DNA of 64,000 bases from Streptomyces tendae (lineage in GTDB: Bacteria; Actinomycetota; Actinomycetes; Streptomycetales; Streptomycetaceae): assembly GCF_008632955.1 (NCBI RefSeq), contig NZ_CP043959.1:3162001-3226000 (forward strand), in the 5' to 3' direction. A model generated the notes under the pieces. It was not told where the DNA came from, ran no database searches, and was given only the letters and a program-made list of their open reading frames with translations. Positions 37,901-45,777 of this stretch are shown one piece after another. The position numbers and the translations under genes are program-made. Position 1 is the first letter of the stretch, and each line of letters opens with the position of its first letter.

Positions 37901-38359
37901 TCAGGGATTCACCCAGGCCGTGGGAGCGTCCGCCAACTCGGCGACCCCGGCGGGAAGCTGCGCGGACGCCACATCGGCGAGGGACACGCCTTCCAGGATC
38001 TGGCGCACATTGGACCGCAGCGCGATCCACAGCGGGAGCAGCGACTCGGCGGGACCCGAGTAGGACAGCTCCGGCGGACGGACACCACGCACCGAGACCA
38101 GTGGCCCCTCCACGACACGGATGACGTCGGCGATGCTGATCGACTCCGCGGGCTTCGCCAGCCGGTACCCGCCGTTGCCGCCGCGCTGGCTGACCACGAG
38201 CCCGCCCCGGCGCATGTCGTTCAGGATGCTTTCGAGGAACTTGTGCGGGATCTCCTGCGCGTCGGCGATCGCCTCGGCCTTGAGCGGCCCGTCGTCCCGG
38301 GACGACGCGAGTTGCAGCGCGGCACGTACCGCGTAGTCCGCCCTGGCTGAGATCCGCAT
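37901..38359 (-). CDS. Rrf2 family transcriptional regulator (CymR/IscR-like)
   Basis: A 152-residue Rrf2 protein. The winged helix is ADYAVRAALQLASSR through AEAIADAQEIPHKFLESILNDMRRGGLVVSQRGGNGGYRLAK, the standard Rrf2 pattern. No cysteine is present, so it cannot hold an Fe-S cluster as IscR or NsrR do; in this it resembles CymR, the cysteine-metabolism repressor of Bacillus that works with the O-acetylserine thiol-lyase. ATG at 38359 has no clear ribosome site, and TAATGA 5 bases upstream suggests a leaderless mRNA. It sits directly before box A and leader A in the sulfur island. Confidence 0.88.
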   Translation of the reverse strand: MRISARADYAVRAALQLASSRDDGPLKAEAIADAQEIPHKFLESILNDMRRGGLVVSQRGGNGGYRLAKPAESISIADVIRVVEGPLVSVRGVRPPELSYSGPAESLLPLWIALRSNVRQILEGVSLADVASAQLPAGVAELADAPTAWVNP

Positions 38360-38425
38360 GCCGTCATTATCCCGTACGCCCCGCGCCGCACTCCACCCGC
38401 GGTCCGGGGCGTGCGGCCGGGACGG

Positions 38426-39208
38426 TCAGCCGAGCGCCTGCACGGCGTAGAGGGTGCCCACGGCGGTGGCCAGCCCGCCCAGCAGCAGGCGCAGCCCGGT
38501 CTCGGGCAGCCGCGGCTGCAGAACGGCCCCCAGGTACCCGCCGGCCAGCCCTCCGAGCCCGCAGGCCAGGCCGAGGTACCAGTCCGGGGCCACGTCGCCC
38601 GTGCCCGCCAGGGACAGCAGCGCGAAGACGGCGGCGCCGGCCACGGAGGTGACGAACGTCGAGGCCAGCGCGGCCGGCGCCACCCGCGCCACGGCCATGC
38701 CCCGCCCCACCAGCAGGGGCCCCAGCAGCGAGCCGCCGCCGATGCCGTAGATCCCGCCGACCACCCCGACCGCCAGGGCCAGTCCGGTCACCGTCCCCGC
38801 GGAGGGCTCCGCCTCCGCGGCCGGACGGGAGGGGCGGAGGGTGCGCCGCACGAGCCAGAGTCCCAGCGGCACCAGCAGCACGGCGATCAGCAGCCGGAGC
38901 ACGGTGGCCCCCGGGACCGCGAACACCCGTACGGCGGCGCCGACCGCCACACCGGGCAGGGTGCCGCTCACCAGACGGCGGGTCAGCGGGTCGCGCAGCA
39001 GCCCCGCGCGGTGGTGCCGCAGCAGCGCCCCCGGCCCGGCCACCACGTTGAACAGCAGATTGGTGGGGGTGACCGCCGGGCTCGGCACGCCGAGGACGCT
39101 CAGCTGCACCGGCAGCAGGAACACCGCGCCCGACACTCCCGCCGGCGTGGTCACCACAGAGATGAGCAGGCCCGCGGCCAGCCCGGCGAGTCCGGTGGAC
39201 CAGTTCAC
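38426..39208 (-). CDS. TauE/SafE family sulfite/anion exporter
   Basis: A 260-residue membrane protein with about eight hydrophobic segments. The two repeats carry GLLISVVTTPAGVSGAVFLLPVQ and VGVVGGIYGIGGGSLLGPLLV, typical of TauE/SafE permeases, which export sulfite, sulfoacetate or related anions. GTG at 39208 has AGGAC 5 bases upstream, 39 bases after the flavoenzyme stop. In this setting it likely removes excess sulfite produced by desulfonation. Confidence 0.87.
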   Translation of the reverse strand: MNWSTGLAGLAAGLLISVVTTPAGVSGAVFLLPVQLSVLGVPSPAVTPTNLLFNVVAGPGALLRHHRAGLLRDPLTRRLVSGTLPGVAVGAAVRVFAVPGATVLRLLIAVLLVPLGLWLVRRTLRPSRPAAEAEPSAGTVTGLALAVGVVGGIYGIGGGSLLGPLLVGRGMAVARVAPAALASTFVTSVAGAAVFALLSLAGTGDVAPDWYLGLACGLGGLAGGYLGAVLQPRLPETGLRLLLGGLATAVGTLYAVQALG

Positions 39209-39247
39209 GAGACGTCCTGGAGTAGAGTCCCCCGGCTCACCCGGAGG

Positions 39248-40477
39248 TCAGGCGGGCAGGACGAACGGAGGGTGGGCGCCGTTGAGGAAGTAGTCCCCGA
39301 CGTCGCGCAGCCGGTGGGTGACGGGCTCGTACAGGGTATGCGTACGGGTGTTGCGCCAGAAGCGGTCGAATCCCAGCCGCGCGGACGCGGAGCGCGGACC
39401 GATGATGTCCAGCGCGCGGGTGGTCGATTCCTGCGCCGCCCGGGAGGCCGCGGTCTCGGCCATGGACACCAGCGCGGACACGTCCGCGTACTCGTCGTAG
39501 GTCAGCTCCTCGCCGCGCTCCAGCCCGTGCCGTACGGAGTCCAGCGCCTGGTCGCACAGGGCGGAGGCGGAGCGGGTGAGGACGGTGAGCTCGCCGTACG
39601 CGGTCAGCACCTGCGGGTCGTCGGGCGATCCGGCCGACGGGACGGGCTGCCAGGGCCGGTGGCCGGTCCTGCTGTACTCACGCACCTCCGCCAGCACCCC
39701 TTCGGCCATGCCGAGCAGCAACTGCACGGAGAAGAGCCGGCCGACGGGCGCGGCCAGGGCGGCCCGGGGGACCAGGTGGTCCTCGTCCGCGGACAGCGAG
39801 CCGAGGATGTCGTCGCCGCCCACCGGCACGTCGTCGAACTCCACGCTGCCGCCGGCCGCGAGCCGCTGCCCGAAGGTGTCGCCGGCCGCGTCGACCACGA
39901 CCCCCGGGCGGGCCGGGTCCACCACGACGGCCAGCGGTTCGCCCGTGTCCCCGCGCACCGCGCGCACGGCGACGCGGTCGGCCACCAGCACCCCGGTCGG
40001 GTAGCTCTGACGGCCGCCGAGCACGAGGCCCCGGGACGTCCGGGACAGCGTCAGCGGCGGCTCCTGCGGGGCGAACCCGCCGCCCCAGCACCACTGTTCC
40101 GCCGCGGAGCGCTCCGCCGTCCGACGGGCCACCCCGGGGTCCGCGAAGAACCGGGCGCTCCACGACAGGAAGTAGTGCGAGCCGAGGAGCTGGCCTATCG
40201 CGCCGTCGGCGGTGGAGATCTCCCGGACGACCGCGTACGCCGTGGCCCAGTCCGCGCTGCCCCCGCCCGACCCGGCCGGCGCCGGCAGGGTCAGCAGCCC
40301 CGCCTCGCGCAGCCGGGACACCTCGTCCAGGGGCGCCTTGCCCGCCTGTTCCCTGACCACGGTGTCCGTGGCCAGGTCGTCCGCCGCCTCGCGCGCCACA
40401 CGCAGCCAGTGCGCCCGTCCGGTCGGGGCGGGTTCGGCCGGGGGTGCGGGGCGGGACGGCGCGGCGGCAGGGCACAT
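39248..40477 (-). CDS. SfnB/DszC-like flavin-dependent acyl-CoA dehydrogenase family enzyme for organosulfur
   Basis: A 409-residue protein with the acyl-CoA dehydrogenase fold. The C-terminal part, DIIGPRSASARLGFDRFWRNTRTHTLYEPVTHRLRDVGDYFLNG, is characteristic of the SfnB/DszC group, flavin-using monooxygenases acting on sulfones and dibenzothiophene. The catalytic base of true acyl-CoA dehydrogenases is not evident. ATG at 40477 lies 13 bases after the winged-helix gene stop, on one transcript with leader B. It would free sulfur from an organic compound, giving sulfite, which fits the exporter and sulfite oxidase nearby. The substrate is unknown. Confidence 0.82.
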   Translation of the reverse strand: MCPAAAPSRPAPPAEPAPTGRAHWLRVAREAADDLATDTVVREQAGKAPLDEVSRLREAGLLTLPAPAGSGGGSADWATAYAVVREISTADGAIGQLLGSHYFLSWSARFFADPGVARRTAERSAAEQWCWGGGFAPQEPPLTLSRTSRGLVLGGRQSYPTGVLVADRVAVRAVRGDTGEPLAVVVDPARPGVVVDAAGDTFGQRLAAGGSVEFDDVPVGGDDILGSLSADEDHLVPRAALAAPVGRLFSVQLLLGMAEGVLAEVREYSRTGHRPWQPVPSAGSPDDPQVLTAYGELTVLTRSASALCDQALDSVRHGLERGEELTYDEYADVSALVSMAETAASRAAQESTTRALDIIGPRSASARLGFDRFWRNTRTHTLYEPVTHRLRDVGDYFLNGAHPPFVLPA

Positions 40478-40490
40478 GGCGGTGCTCTCC

Positions 40491-41060
40491 TCAGGATCGG
40501 CCGCGGGATGCGGCGTGGGGGCTGTCCTGCTGATCGGGGACGTACTTGTAGCCGATGCTGCGGACGGTGACGATGCGGCGCCGGTGGGCCGCGCCCAGCT
40601 TGCGGCGAAGCCGCGCGACGTGGACGTCCACCGTGCGGCCGTCGCCGACGTGGTCGTAGCCCCAGACGGCCGCGACCAGCCGCTCGCGCGACTGCACCAG
40701 GTGAGGGCGTCGCACGAGGTGCGACAGCAGCTCGAACTCCAGGTACGTCAGGTCGAGTTCGCGCCCGTCGACCTCGGCGACGCGGCGCGCGGTGTCGACG
40801 CGGACGGCGTCGTCGGCCGGCTGCCGCACGGGCGCCGCGTCGTCGGCGGCCACCAGCCGGAACTCCGGCCGCGGCCGGTCCTTGACGAAGAGTTCGGTGG
40901 GGTCGGTGCCCCGGGGGACCAGCAGGAGGTAACCGACGAGCGGGGCGGACGCGGGGTCCTCGCCGTTCCGCCGCACGGCGTCGGCCACCAGGTGGAGGTG
41001 GCGCGCGTCGTGCAGCGAGGCGCGGAGCGGGGCGGGCGGGTGCGGAAGAGCCGTGGTCAT
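40491..41060 (-). CDS. winged-helix DNA-binding protein (OmpR/PhoB-type C-terminal domain, no receiver)
   Basis: A 189-residue protein. The C-terminal half is a Trans_reg_C winged helix: LDLTYLEFELLSHLVRRPHLVQSRERLVAAVWGYDHVGDGRTVDVHVARLRRKLG then IVTVRSIGYKYVP. The N-terminal half lacks the aspartate pocket of a response regulator and is proline-rich at the start. It is the first full gene after leader B and precedes the SfnB-like enzyme at 13 bases. It is probably a pathway-specific regulator of the sulfur genes. ATG at 41060 follows a GGGACC-like weak ribosome site. Confidence 0.82.
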   Translation of the reverse strand: MTTALPHPPAPLRASLHDARHLHLVADAVRRNGEDPASAPLVGYLLLVPRGTDPTELFVKDRPRPEFRLVAADDAAPVRQPADDAVRVDTARRVAEVDGRELDLTYLEFELLSHLVRRPHLVQSRERLVAAVWGYDHVGDGRTVDVHVARLRRKLGAAHRRRIVTVRSIGYKYVPDQQDSPHAASRGRS

Positions 41061-41168
41061 GGCGGTGGTCCCTCGGAGAAGGTGGCGGGGCCCCGGTGGA
41101 CGCGGGGATGGTGCGTCGGACCGGGGAGGGGCGAGCCGGGGTGCACGGGCGGTGGCGCGGGCCGTGCC

Positions 41169-41261
41169 TCAAGCGCGACAGCAGGCGGCGCTGACGACGT
41201 GACCGAAGTCGACATGCCGACGACGTACGAGTCGTAGCTGCGTGAGGGACATGGTCCTCAT
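41169..41261 (-). CDS. leader peptide B, ending in two cysteines
   Basis: A 30-residue ORF beginning MRTMSLTQLRLV and continuing RRRHVDFGHVVSAACC before RA and the stop. GGAGGG lies 8 bases before the ATG at 41261; a second in-frame ATG is at 41252. It has the family core RRHVDFG..SAxC with a double cysteine near the end. It is followed after 108 bases by the winged-helix and SfnB-like genes, and box B lies 34 bases upstream. It probably acts as a cysteine-responsive upstream ORF. Confidence 0.8.
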   Translation of the reverse strand: MRTMSLTQLRLVRRRHVDFGHVVSAACCRA

Positions 41262-41295
41262 GCTGCGCACCCTCCGAGGACACCGTCAAGCTTTC

Positions 41296-41312
41296 CCTAG
41301 TAAGTCTGTAGG
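41296..41312. promoter_or_regulatory. box B, inverted repeat CCTA-N9-TAGG
   Basis: CCTAGTAAGTCTGTAGG lies between the divergent leaders B and D, 34 bases upstream of leader B. AT-rich flanks (CTTTC before, AAAAGG after) extend the symmetry a little. It resembles box C (CCTAGTGAACTGGTAGG) in 11 or more of 17 positions. Confidence 0.65.
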
Positions 41313-41418
41313 AAAAGGGGGGAATGTCTCACATGCTGAGCGTGCGGGGCCGCTCCCTGGGACCTCGAGGTCGGCTCGAGCGACGGCCGAGCGGTGACCG
41401 AGCGGATCTGACGGTCCG

Positions 41419-41448
41419 TTGACACCCCCGAACGGTGCGTGCTTGCAT
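41419..41448 (+). promoter_or_regulatory. promoter of leader D and the sulfite oxidase gene
   Basis: TTGACA (41419-41424) and TTGCAT (41443-41448) are 18 bases apart and end 6 bases before the leader D ATG at 41455. The mRNA would be leaderless or nearly so. Confidence 0.5.
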
Positions 41449-41454
41449 CCCGCC

Positions 41455-41538
41455 ATGCCACCGCTGGAGCCCCTGACGCGCCGCCGCACCGTGGACCTGG
41501 TCCGCGTGGCCTCGGCGCTGTGTCGGCTCCCCGGCTGA
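41455..41538 (+). CDS. leader peptide D, upstream of the sulfite oxidase gene
   Basis: A 27-residue ORF, MPPLEPLTRRRTVDLVRVA then SALCRLPG. The core RRxxVDxxRVxSALC matches leaders A, B and C. No ribosome site is visible; it probably starts a leaderless mRNA from the promoter at 41419-41448. It is followed by 177 bases rich in repeated CGCCTCCCGC-like units (CGGGCGCCTCCCGC, CCGGGCGTCTCCCGC twice) that could form alternative structures before the sulfite oxidase start at 41716. Confidence 0.72.
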   Translation: MPPLEPLTRRRTVDLVRVASALCRLPG

Positions 41539-41715
41539 ACCGGCGCGCCTCCCGCTTCCACCGCTCCCGCCGCTCCGCCGGACTCGGCGGGCGCCTCCCG
41601 CCCCCGCCCGGCCCGCCGGGCGTCTCCCGCTCCCGCCCGGCCCGCCGGGCGTCTCCCGCTGCTCCGGCCCGCCACGCCCCGTCACTTCCCGGCCCTACGA
41701 CGACGAGGACCCACC

Positions 41716-42996
41716 ATGCCCTCATCTGCCGCGTCTTCCTCCCATCCCGACGAGACCGCCTACGACCGGCACCGGCTGCGCCAGTGGCTCGCAGGGCAGG
41801 CCAGGGCGGACGGGGTGAGCCGCCGCCGTCTGCTCACCCTGCTCGCCGCCACCGGTGCCGCCGGCGCGCTGCCCCTGTCCGCACCGGCCCACGCCGCCGA
41901 CGGCGACACCATCGTCAAACCGCTGCCGCCCGAGAAGTTCGTCCGCCGCGGCACCAACGCCGAGACCCGCTGGGAGGCCCTGCGCGGAACCGGCCACCAC
42001 ACCCCCAACGACCTGTTCTTCGTACGCAACCACACGGCCACGCCCGCCCTTCGGGCGCACGACTGGCGGCTGAGACTGTGGGGGAGCGGGCTGCGCGGCG
42101 GGCCCGCCGAGGACAGGGCGATCGAGTTCGGGTACGACGACCTGCGCAAGCTGCCGTCCGTCACCCGCACCGCGTTCGTCGAGTGCGCCGGCAACGGGCG
42201 CAGCGGCTACACCACCCAGCAGGGTGAGACGGTCGGCGGCACGGCCTGGACGCTGGGCGCGATCGGCGTCGCCCGCTGGCGTGGCGTTCCCCTGTCGACC
42301 GTCCTGCGCCGGGCGGGCCTGTCGCCCTACGCCGTCGACGTGCAGCCGCGGGGACTGGACGCCGAGTACGTCAGCGGCGGGGAGAGCCTCGGCCGGGTGC
42401 GCAGGCCGCTGCCGCTGTCCAAGGCGCTGCACGACGTCCTGCTCGCCTACGAGATGAACGGCGAGCCGCTGCCGCCCGACCACGGCCACCCGGTGCGGGT
42501 GCTGGTGCCCTCCTGGGTGGGGATCGCGTCGATCAAGTGGGTCGGCGACATCGAGGTGTCCCGGCAGCCGCTCTTCTCGCCCTGGAACACCACGTTCTAC
42601 CGGCTGTTCGGGCCCGCCCACCCCGAGGGCGGCAGCGTGCCGCTGTCCCGGCAGACCCTGAAGAGCGCCTTCGAGCTGGCGAGCGGCGCCACGTTCCCGG
42701 CGGGCCGGAGCCAGGTGCTGCGCGGCCGTTCGTGGTCGGGGGCCGGTCCCGTCGCGCGGGTCGACGTCAGTACCGACGGCGGGGCGAGCTGGCGGCCGGC
42801 CCGGCTGGACGAACGGCCGCGTCCCGACACCTGGACGCGGTGGTCCGTCGACTGGAAGCCCCGCACCCGGGGGACGACCCAGCTGCTGGCCCGCGCCACC
42901 GACACCGCCGGCCGCACCCAGCCGGACGTCTCCGTGTTCAACACCGAGGGCTACCTGTTCGACGCGGTGGTACGGCACGAGGTGACCGTGGTCTGA
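41716..42996 (+). CDS. sulfite oxidase-like molybdopterin enzyme, Tat-exported
   Basis: A 426-residue protein of the sulfite oxidase family. The Tat-type signal is SRRRLLTLLAATGAAGALPLSAPAHA near residues 36-62. The molybdenum-ligand cysteine is in AFVECAGNGRSGY at about residue 157, followed by GTAWTLGAIGVARWRGVPL, and the C-terminal dimerisation domain has VARVDVSTDGGASWRPARL. It would oxidise sulfite to sulfate outside the membrane, detoxifying the product of desulfonation. ATG at 41716 has GAGGA 7-8 bases upstream. It is governed by leader D. Confidence 0.9.
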   Translation: MPSSAASSSHPDETAYDRHRLRQWLAGQARADGVSRRRLLTLLAATGAAGALPLSAPAHAADGDTIVKPLPPEKFVRRGTNAETRWEALRGTGHHTPNDLFFVRNHTATPALRAHDWRLRLWGSGLRGGPAEDRAIEFGYDDLRKLPSVTRTAFVECAGNGRSGYTTQQGETVGGTAWTLGAIGVARWRGVPLSTVLRRAGLSPYAVDVQPRGLDAEYVSGGESLGRVRRPLPLSKALHDVLLAYEMNGEPLPPDHGHPVRVLVPSWVGIASIKWVGDIEVSRQPLFSPWNTTFYRLFGPAHPEGGSVPLSRQTLKSAFELASGATFPAGRSQVLRGRSWSGAGPVARVDVSTDGGASWRPARLDERPRPDTWTRWSVDWKPRTRGTTQLLARATDTAGRTQPDVSVFNTEGYLFDAVVRHEVTVV

Positions 42997-43124
42997 CCCG
43001 GCCGCGGCACGTGCCTTCCCGTGTACGGCCCCCGCGCCCCTCTCACGTGTTGAGACGTCCGGTGCGGGGGCCTCCTGCCCTCTTGACGCGGACGGTGTCC
43101 GGCCCGAGACTCCTGTACGGGAAT

Positions 43125-43141
43125 CCTAGTGAACTGGTAGG
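43125..43141. promoter_or_regulatory. box C, inverted repeat CCTA-N9-TAGG
   Basis: CCTAGTGAACTGGTAGG lies 12 bases before the leader C ATG at 43154, on the upstream side of the GST-like gene. It is the third copy of the motif in the sulfur island. Confidence 0.65.
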
Positions 43142-43153
43142 GAACGGAACGCG

Positions 43154-43303
43154 ATGGGCCATGCTGCTCCGGACCTCGGCGGGGACACCGTGCGTGTCGC
43201 CCTCGGGCAGCGGCCTCTGCTGACATCCCGTCGCCACATCGACCTCGCGCGGGTGTGCGGCGCGACGGGCGCCCCGGACGACGCTGTCCCCGCGCGCCGC
43301 TGA
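43154..43303 (+). CDS. leader peptide C, upstream of the GST-like gene
   Basis: A 49-residue ORF with the family core LTSRRHIDLARVCGA in its centre and a longer tail than the other leaders. ATG at 43154 has only a weak ribosome site. GTG at 43190, preceded by GGCGGGG, would give 37 residues and is a real alternative. One cysteine follows the core. The GST-like gene begins 132 bases after the stop. Confidence 0.65.
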   Translation: MGHAAPDLGGDTVRVALGQRPLLTSRRHIDLARVCGATGAPDDAVPARR

Positions 43304-43435
43304 GCCCTCCCTCCCTCCCTCCCCTCACCCCGTTCCCGCCCCGCGCCCCGACACCGCATCCCGGCCGGGCCCGACGGCCCCCGCGTGCGCCACGCCACGC
43401 CCGTACGCCCCGTCACCGAGCACCCTGGGAGACGC

Positions 43436-44311
43436 ATGTCCGCCACATCCCCGACCGCCGTGCCGCCGTTCCGGGGCCGGATCGGCGACGACCCGCACAG
43501 CGGGTACTACGCAGCCCCGCACCGCTACCGGCTTCACCTCTCACCCGCCTGTCCGCACTGCCTGCAGATCGCGGTCACCCACAGCCTGCTCGGCCTCGGC
43601 GACGTCCTCCCGGTGGCGCCGCTGCCCGCCGTGCCCGACGCACCCGACGGCGGACACCGGGCGCTGCGCCCGCTGTACGAGGCCGGTGCGCACCTGTACC
43701 CGGGCCCGGCCCTGGCACCGGTCCTGCACGACAACTGGACCGGCAGGATCGTCAGCACCCACGCCCCCGACATCCTGCGCGACCTGGCCCGGCGGTTCGG
43801 CGGTCATGGACCCTCGCTGTACCCGAGGGGCACCGACGAGGCCCTGGCGGCCGTCGAACGGCTCTGCGAGCAGGGCGTCGACGCGACCGCCCAGCGGGCC
43901 GGCCTGCACGGCGGCGACCGGACGGAGCGCGACACCGCGCTCGCCACGCTGCTGCGGGCGCTGGACGTGCTGGAGCTGCGGCTCGCCTCCCGGCGGTACC
44001 TGCTCGGTGACGACCTCACGCTCGCCGACGTCCGGCTGTGGGTGACGCTGGTGCAGCTGGACACCGTGCACCGTCACCACCTCGACGCGGCGGCGGTGCA
44101 CCGGATCACCGGACACCCGCGTCTGTGGGCCCACGCCCGGCGGCTGACCGCGCACCCCGCCTTCGGCCTCCACCTCGACCTGGACGGCATCGCGCGCAGG
44201 CACCACGCCCACTGCCGGGGCACGGAGGCGGCCGGCGCGGCGGTGCCGATCTTGGACTGGCCGGCGTACGTCTGTCAGGAGGCGGCGGAGCCGGCGCACA
44301 GGTCCGGCTGA
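43436..44311 (+). CDS. glutathione S-transferase-like protein with CPHC active site (Xi/YqjG-like)
   Basis: A 291-residue protein resembling glutathionyl-hydroquinone reductases. The thioredoxin-like start is YRLHLSPACPHCLQIAVTHSLLG, where the family normally has CPWA; here the motif is CPHC. The C-terminal helical domain contains LEQ-like ALDVLELRLASRRYLLGDDLTLADVRLWVTLVQLD. Streptomyces use mycothiol rather than glutathione, so the thiol partner is unclear. ATG at 43436 has GGGAG 4-5 bases upstream. It follows leader C and box C and so appears to be part of the sulfur response. Confidence 0.78.
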   Translation: MSATSPTAVPPFRGRIGDDPHSGYYAAPHRYRLHLSPACPHCLQIAVTHSLLGLGDVLPVAPLPAVPDAPDGGHRALRPLYEAGAHLYPGPALAPVLHDNWTGRIVSTHAPDILRDLARRFGGHGPSLYPRGTDEALAAVERLCEQGVDATAQRAGLHGGDRTERDTALATLLRALDVLELRLASRRYLLGDDLTLADVRLWVTLVQLDTVHRHHLDAAAVHRITGHPRLWAHARRLTAHPAFGLHLDLDGIARRHHAHCRGTEAAGAAVPILDWPAYVCQEAAEPAHRSG

Positions 44312-44691
44312 CGCCGGGCGAGCGGGGCCGGCCGGGCGCCGCGCGCGCAGGGCACCCGCCCCTCAGGCGGCTCGGCGCCGCCCGGCGTCCCGCCCCCGGC
44401 ACGGGTGGCGCATCCGCCGCCCGCCCCGCAGCCGACGGCGGTCCCGCTCACGGGCCCTGCCCTGGGCGGGCTCGGGGGAGGACGGTGCCGGGCCGCCCGG
44501 GGCCGGCAGCTCGCCGGCCGGACCGACCACAGGGACGGTGCCCGCGCGCCCCGAGGGCCGCGCGACCCGCCGGCGCGGAAACCGCGCCACCGTCGCGCCG
44601 CCGGCATCGGATGCCGGTGTGCCCGCCGACTTCCGCGCCCGCCGCACGGTGCCTGTCGCTCCCGTCCCCGCGGAACCCGACGCCTGCACCC
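44312..44691. other. no gene recognised; GC-rich intergenic region
   Basis: Convergent genes end on either side (GST-like from the left, DMT transporter from the right). Open frames here are arginine/proline-rich shadows without ribosome sites. Nothing else is visible. Confidence 0.5.
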
Positions 44692-45777
44692 TCACGGCCT
44701 CGGGCGCCCGCGCACCCACCACGACCTGAGCCGGCTCCCGCACCCGCGCCGCCGCGGCACCCGACCCCCGCGCCCCACCGCTTCAGCCGCCCGCGCCTCT
44801 GCCGGCTCGCCTTCCCGCACGGACACCGAGCCGGGCGCTCCCGGCCTCCCGGGCACCGCCGCCCGCGAGTGGGCCGGGGCTGCCTGCCACGCACCTGCCG
44901 TAACCGCCGTCCACGGACCCGCCGGGCCGGCGGCAGCCGCCTCGGCCGCCCCCGCCGGCTCCTGAGTCACGCGTGACAGCAGCAGCACCCCCCACGAAGC
45001 GAACCCCGCCCCGGTCAGGCCCAGGAGGATGCCCGTCGCGCCGCCGCGCAGGTCTTCGCCGAGGAGGCCGAGGCCGATGACCGCCGCTGCCAGGGGATTG
45101 GCCAGGGTGACCACCGCGAGCGGCGCTCCGAGGCCGCCCCGGTAGGCGGCCTGGGCGAGCAGCAGGCCGCCCGCCGCGAACACGGCCACCAGCAAAGCCA
45201 CACCGACCACGCGGACGTCGAGGAGCGGTCCGGTCCGGTCGGTCGCCGCGACCGTCACCGTCTGGGTCAGCGCGGACGCGACCCCCGAGGCGATACCGGA
45301 CGCGGTCGCGTGCCGCAGGCCGGGCCGGGAGCCGGGCCAGGACAGCAGGCCGATCAGCGACGCCGTACCGCCCGCGACGGCCAGCGCCTCCGGCACGCTC
45401 AGCACGTCGTCGGGCGCGGGACCGGACGCCGTGGCCAGGATCGCCGCCAGACCGGCCAGGGTGAGGGCCGTGCCCCGCCACTCCGCGACACTCACCCGCC
45501 GCCCCGCCATCCGGGCCCCCAGCGGCACGGCGGCGACCAGGGTGAACGCGCCGAGCGGTTGCACCACGGTCAGCGGGCCGTACTTGAGGGCGACGACGTG
45601 CAGCAGCGCGGCCAGCGCGTTCAGTGTGACCGCGCCCCACCAGGCACCGCTGCCCAGCAGCCGCAACGCACCGGCGCCGGAGCTGCGGGCGGCCAGCCGG
45701 GCCTGGGCCACGGCGGCGACGGCGTAGGCGACGGCCGAGACGAGGGACAGCAGGACCGCCACCAGCAGGGCGCTCAT
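44692..45777 (-). CDS. DMT/EamA-like transporter with a long soluble tail
   Basis: A 361-residue protein. The first 275 residues hold about nine to ten membrane segments (MSALLVAVLLSLVSAVAYAVAA, then ALLHVVALKYGPLTVVQPLGA, typical of the DMT superfamily). The last 85, after LLLSRVTQEPAGAAEAA, are alanine/arginine-rich and unlike a transporter, so the gene may normally stop earlier. ATG at 45777 overlaps the PAP2 stop (ATGA). Substrate unknown. It forms an operon with the PAP2 gene, facing away from the TetR gene. Confidence 0.8.
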   Translation of the reverse strand: MSALLVAVLLSLVSAVAYAVAAVAQARLAARSSGAGALRLLGSGAWWGAVTLNALAALLHVVALKYGPLTVVQPLGAFTLVAAVPLGARMAGRRVSVAEWRGTALTLAGLAAILATASGPAPDDVLSVPEALAVAGGTASLIGLLSWPGSRPGLRHATASGIASGVASALTQTVTVAATDRTGPLLDVRVVGVALLVAVFAAGGLLLAQAAYRGGLGAPLAVVTLANPLAAAVIGLGLLGEDLRGGATGILLGLTGAGFASWGVLLLSRVTQEPAGAAEAAAAGPAGPWTAVTAGAWQAAPAHSRAAVPGRPGAPGSVSVREGEPAEARAAEAVGRGGRVPRRRGCGSRLRSWWVRGRPRP

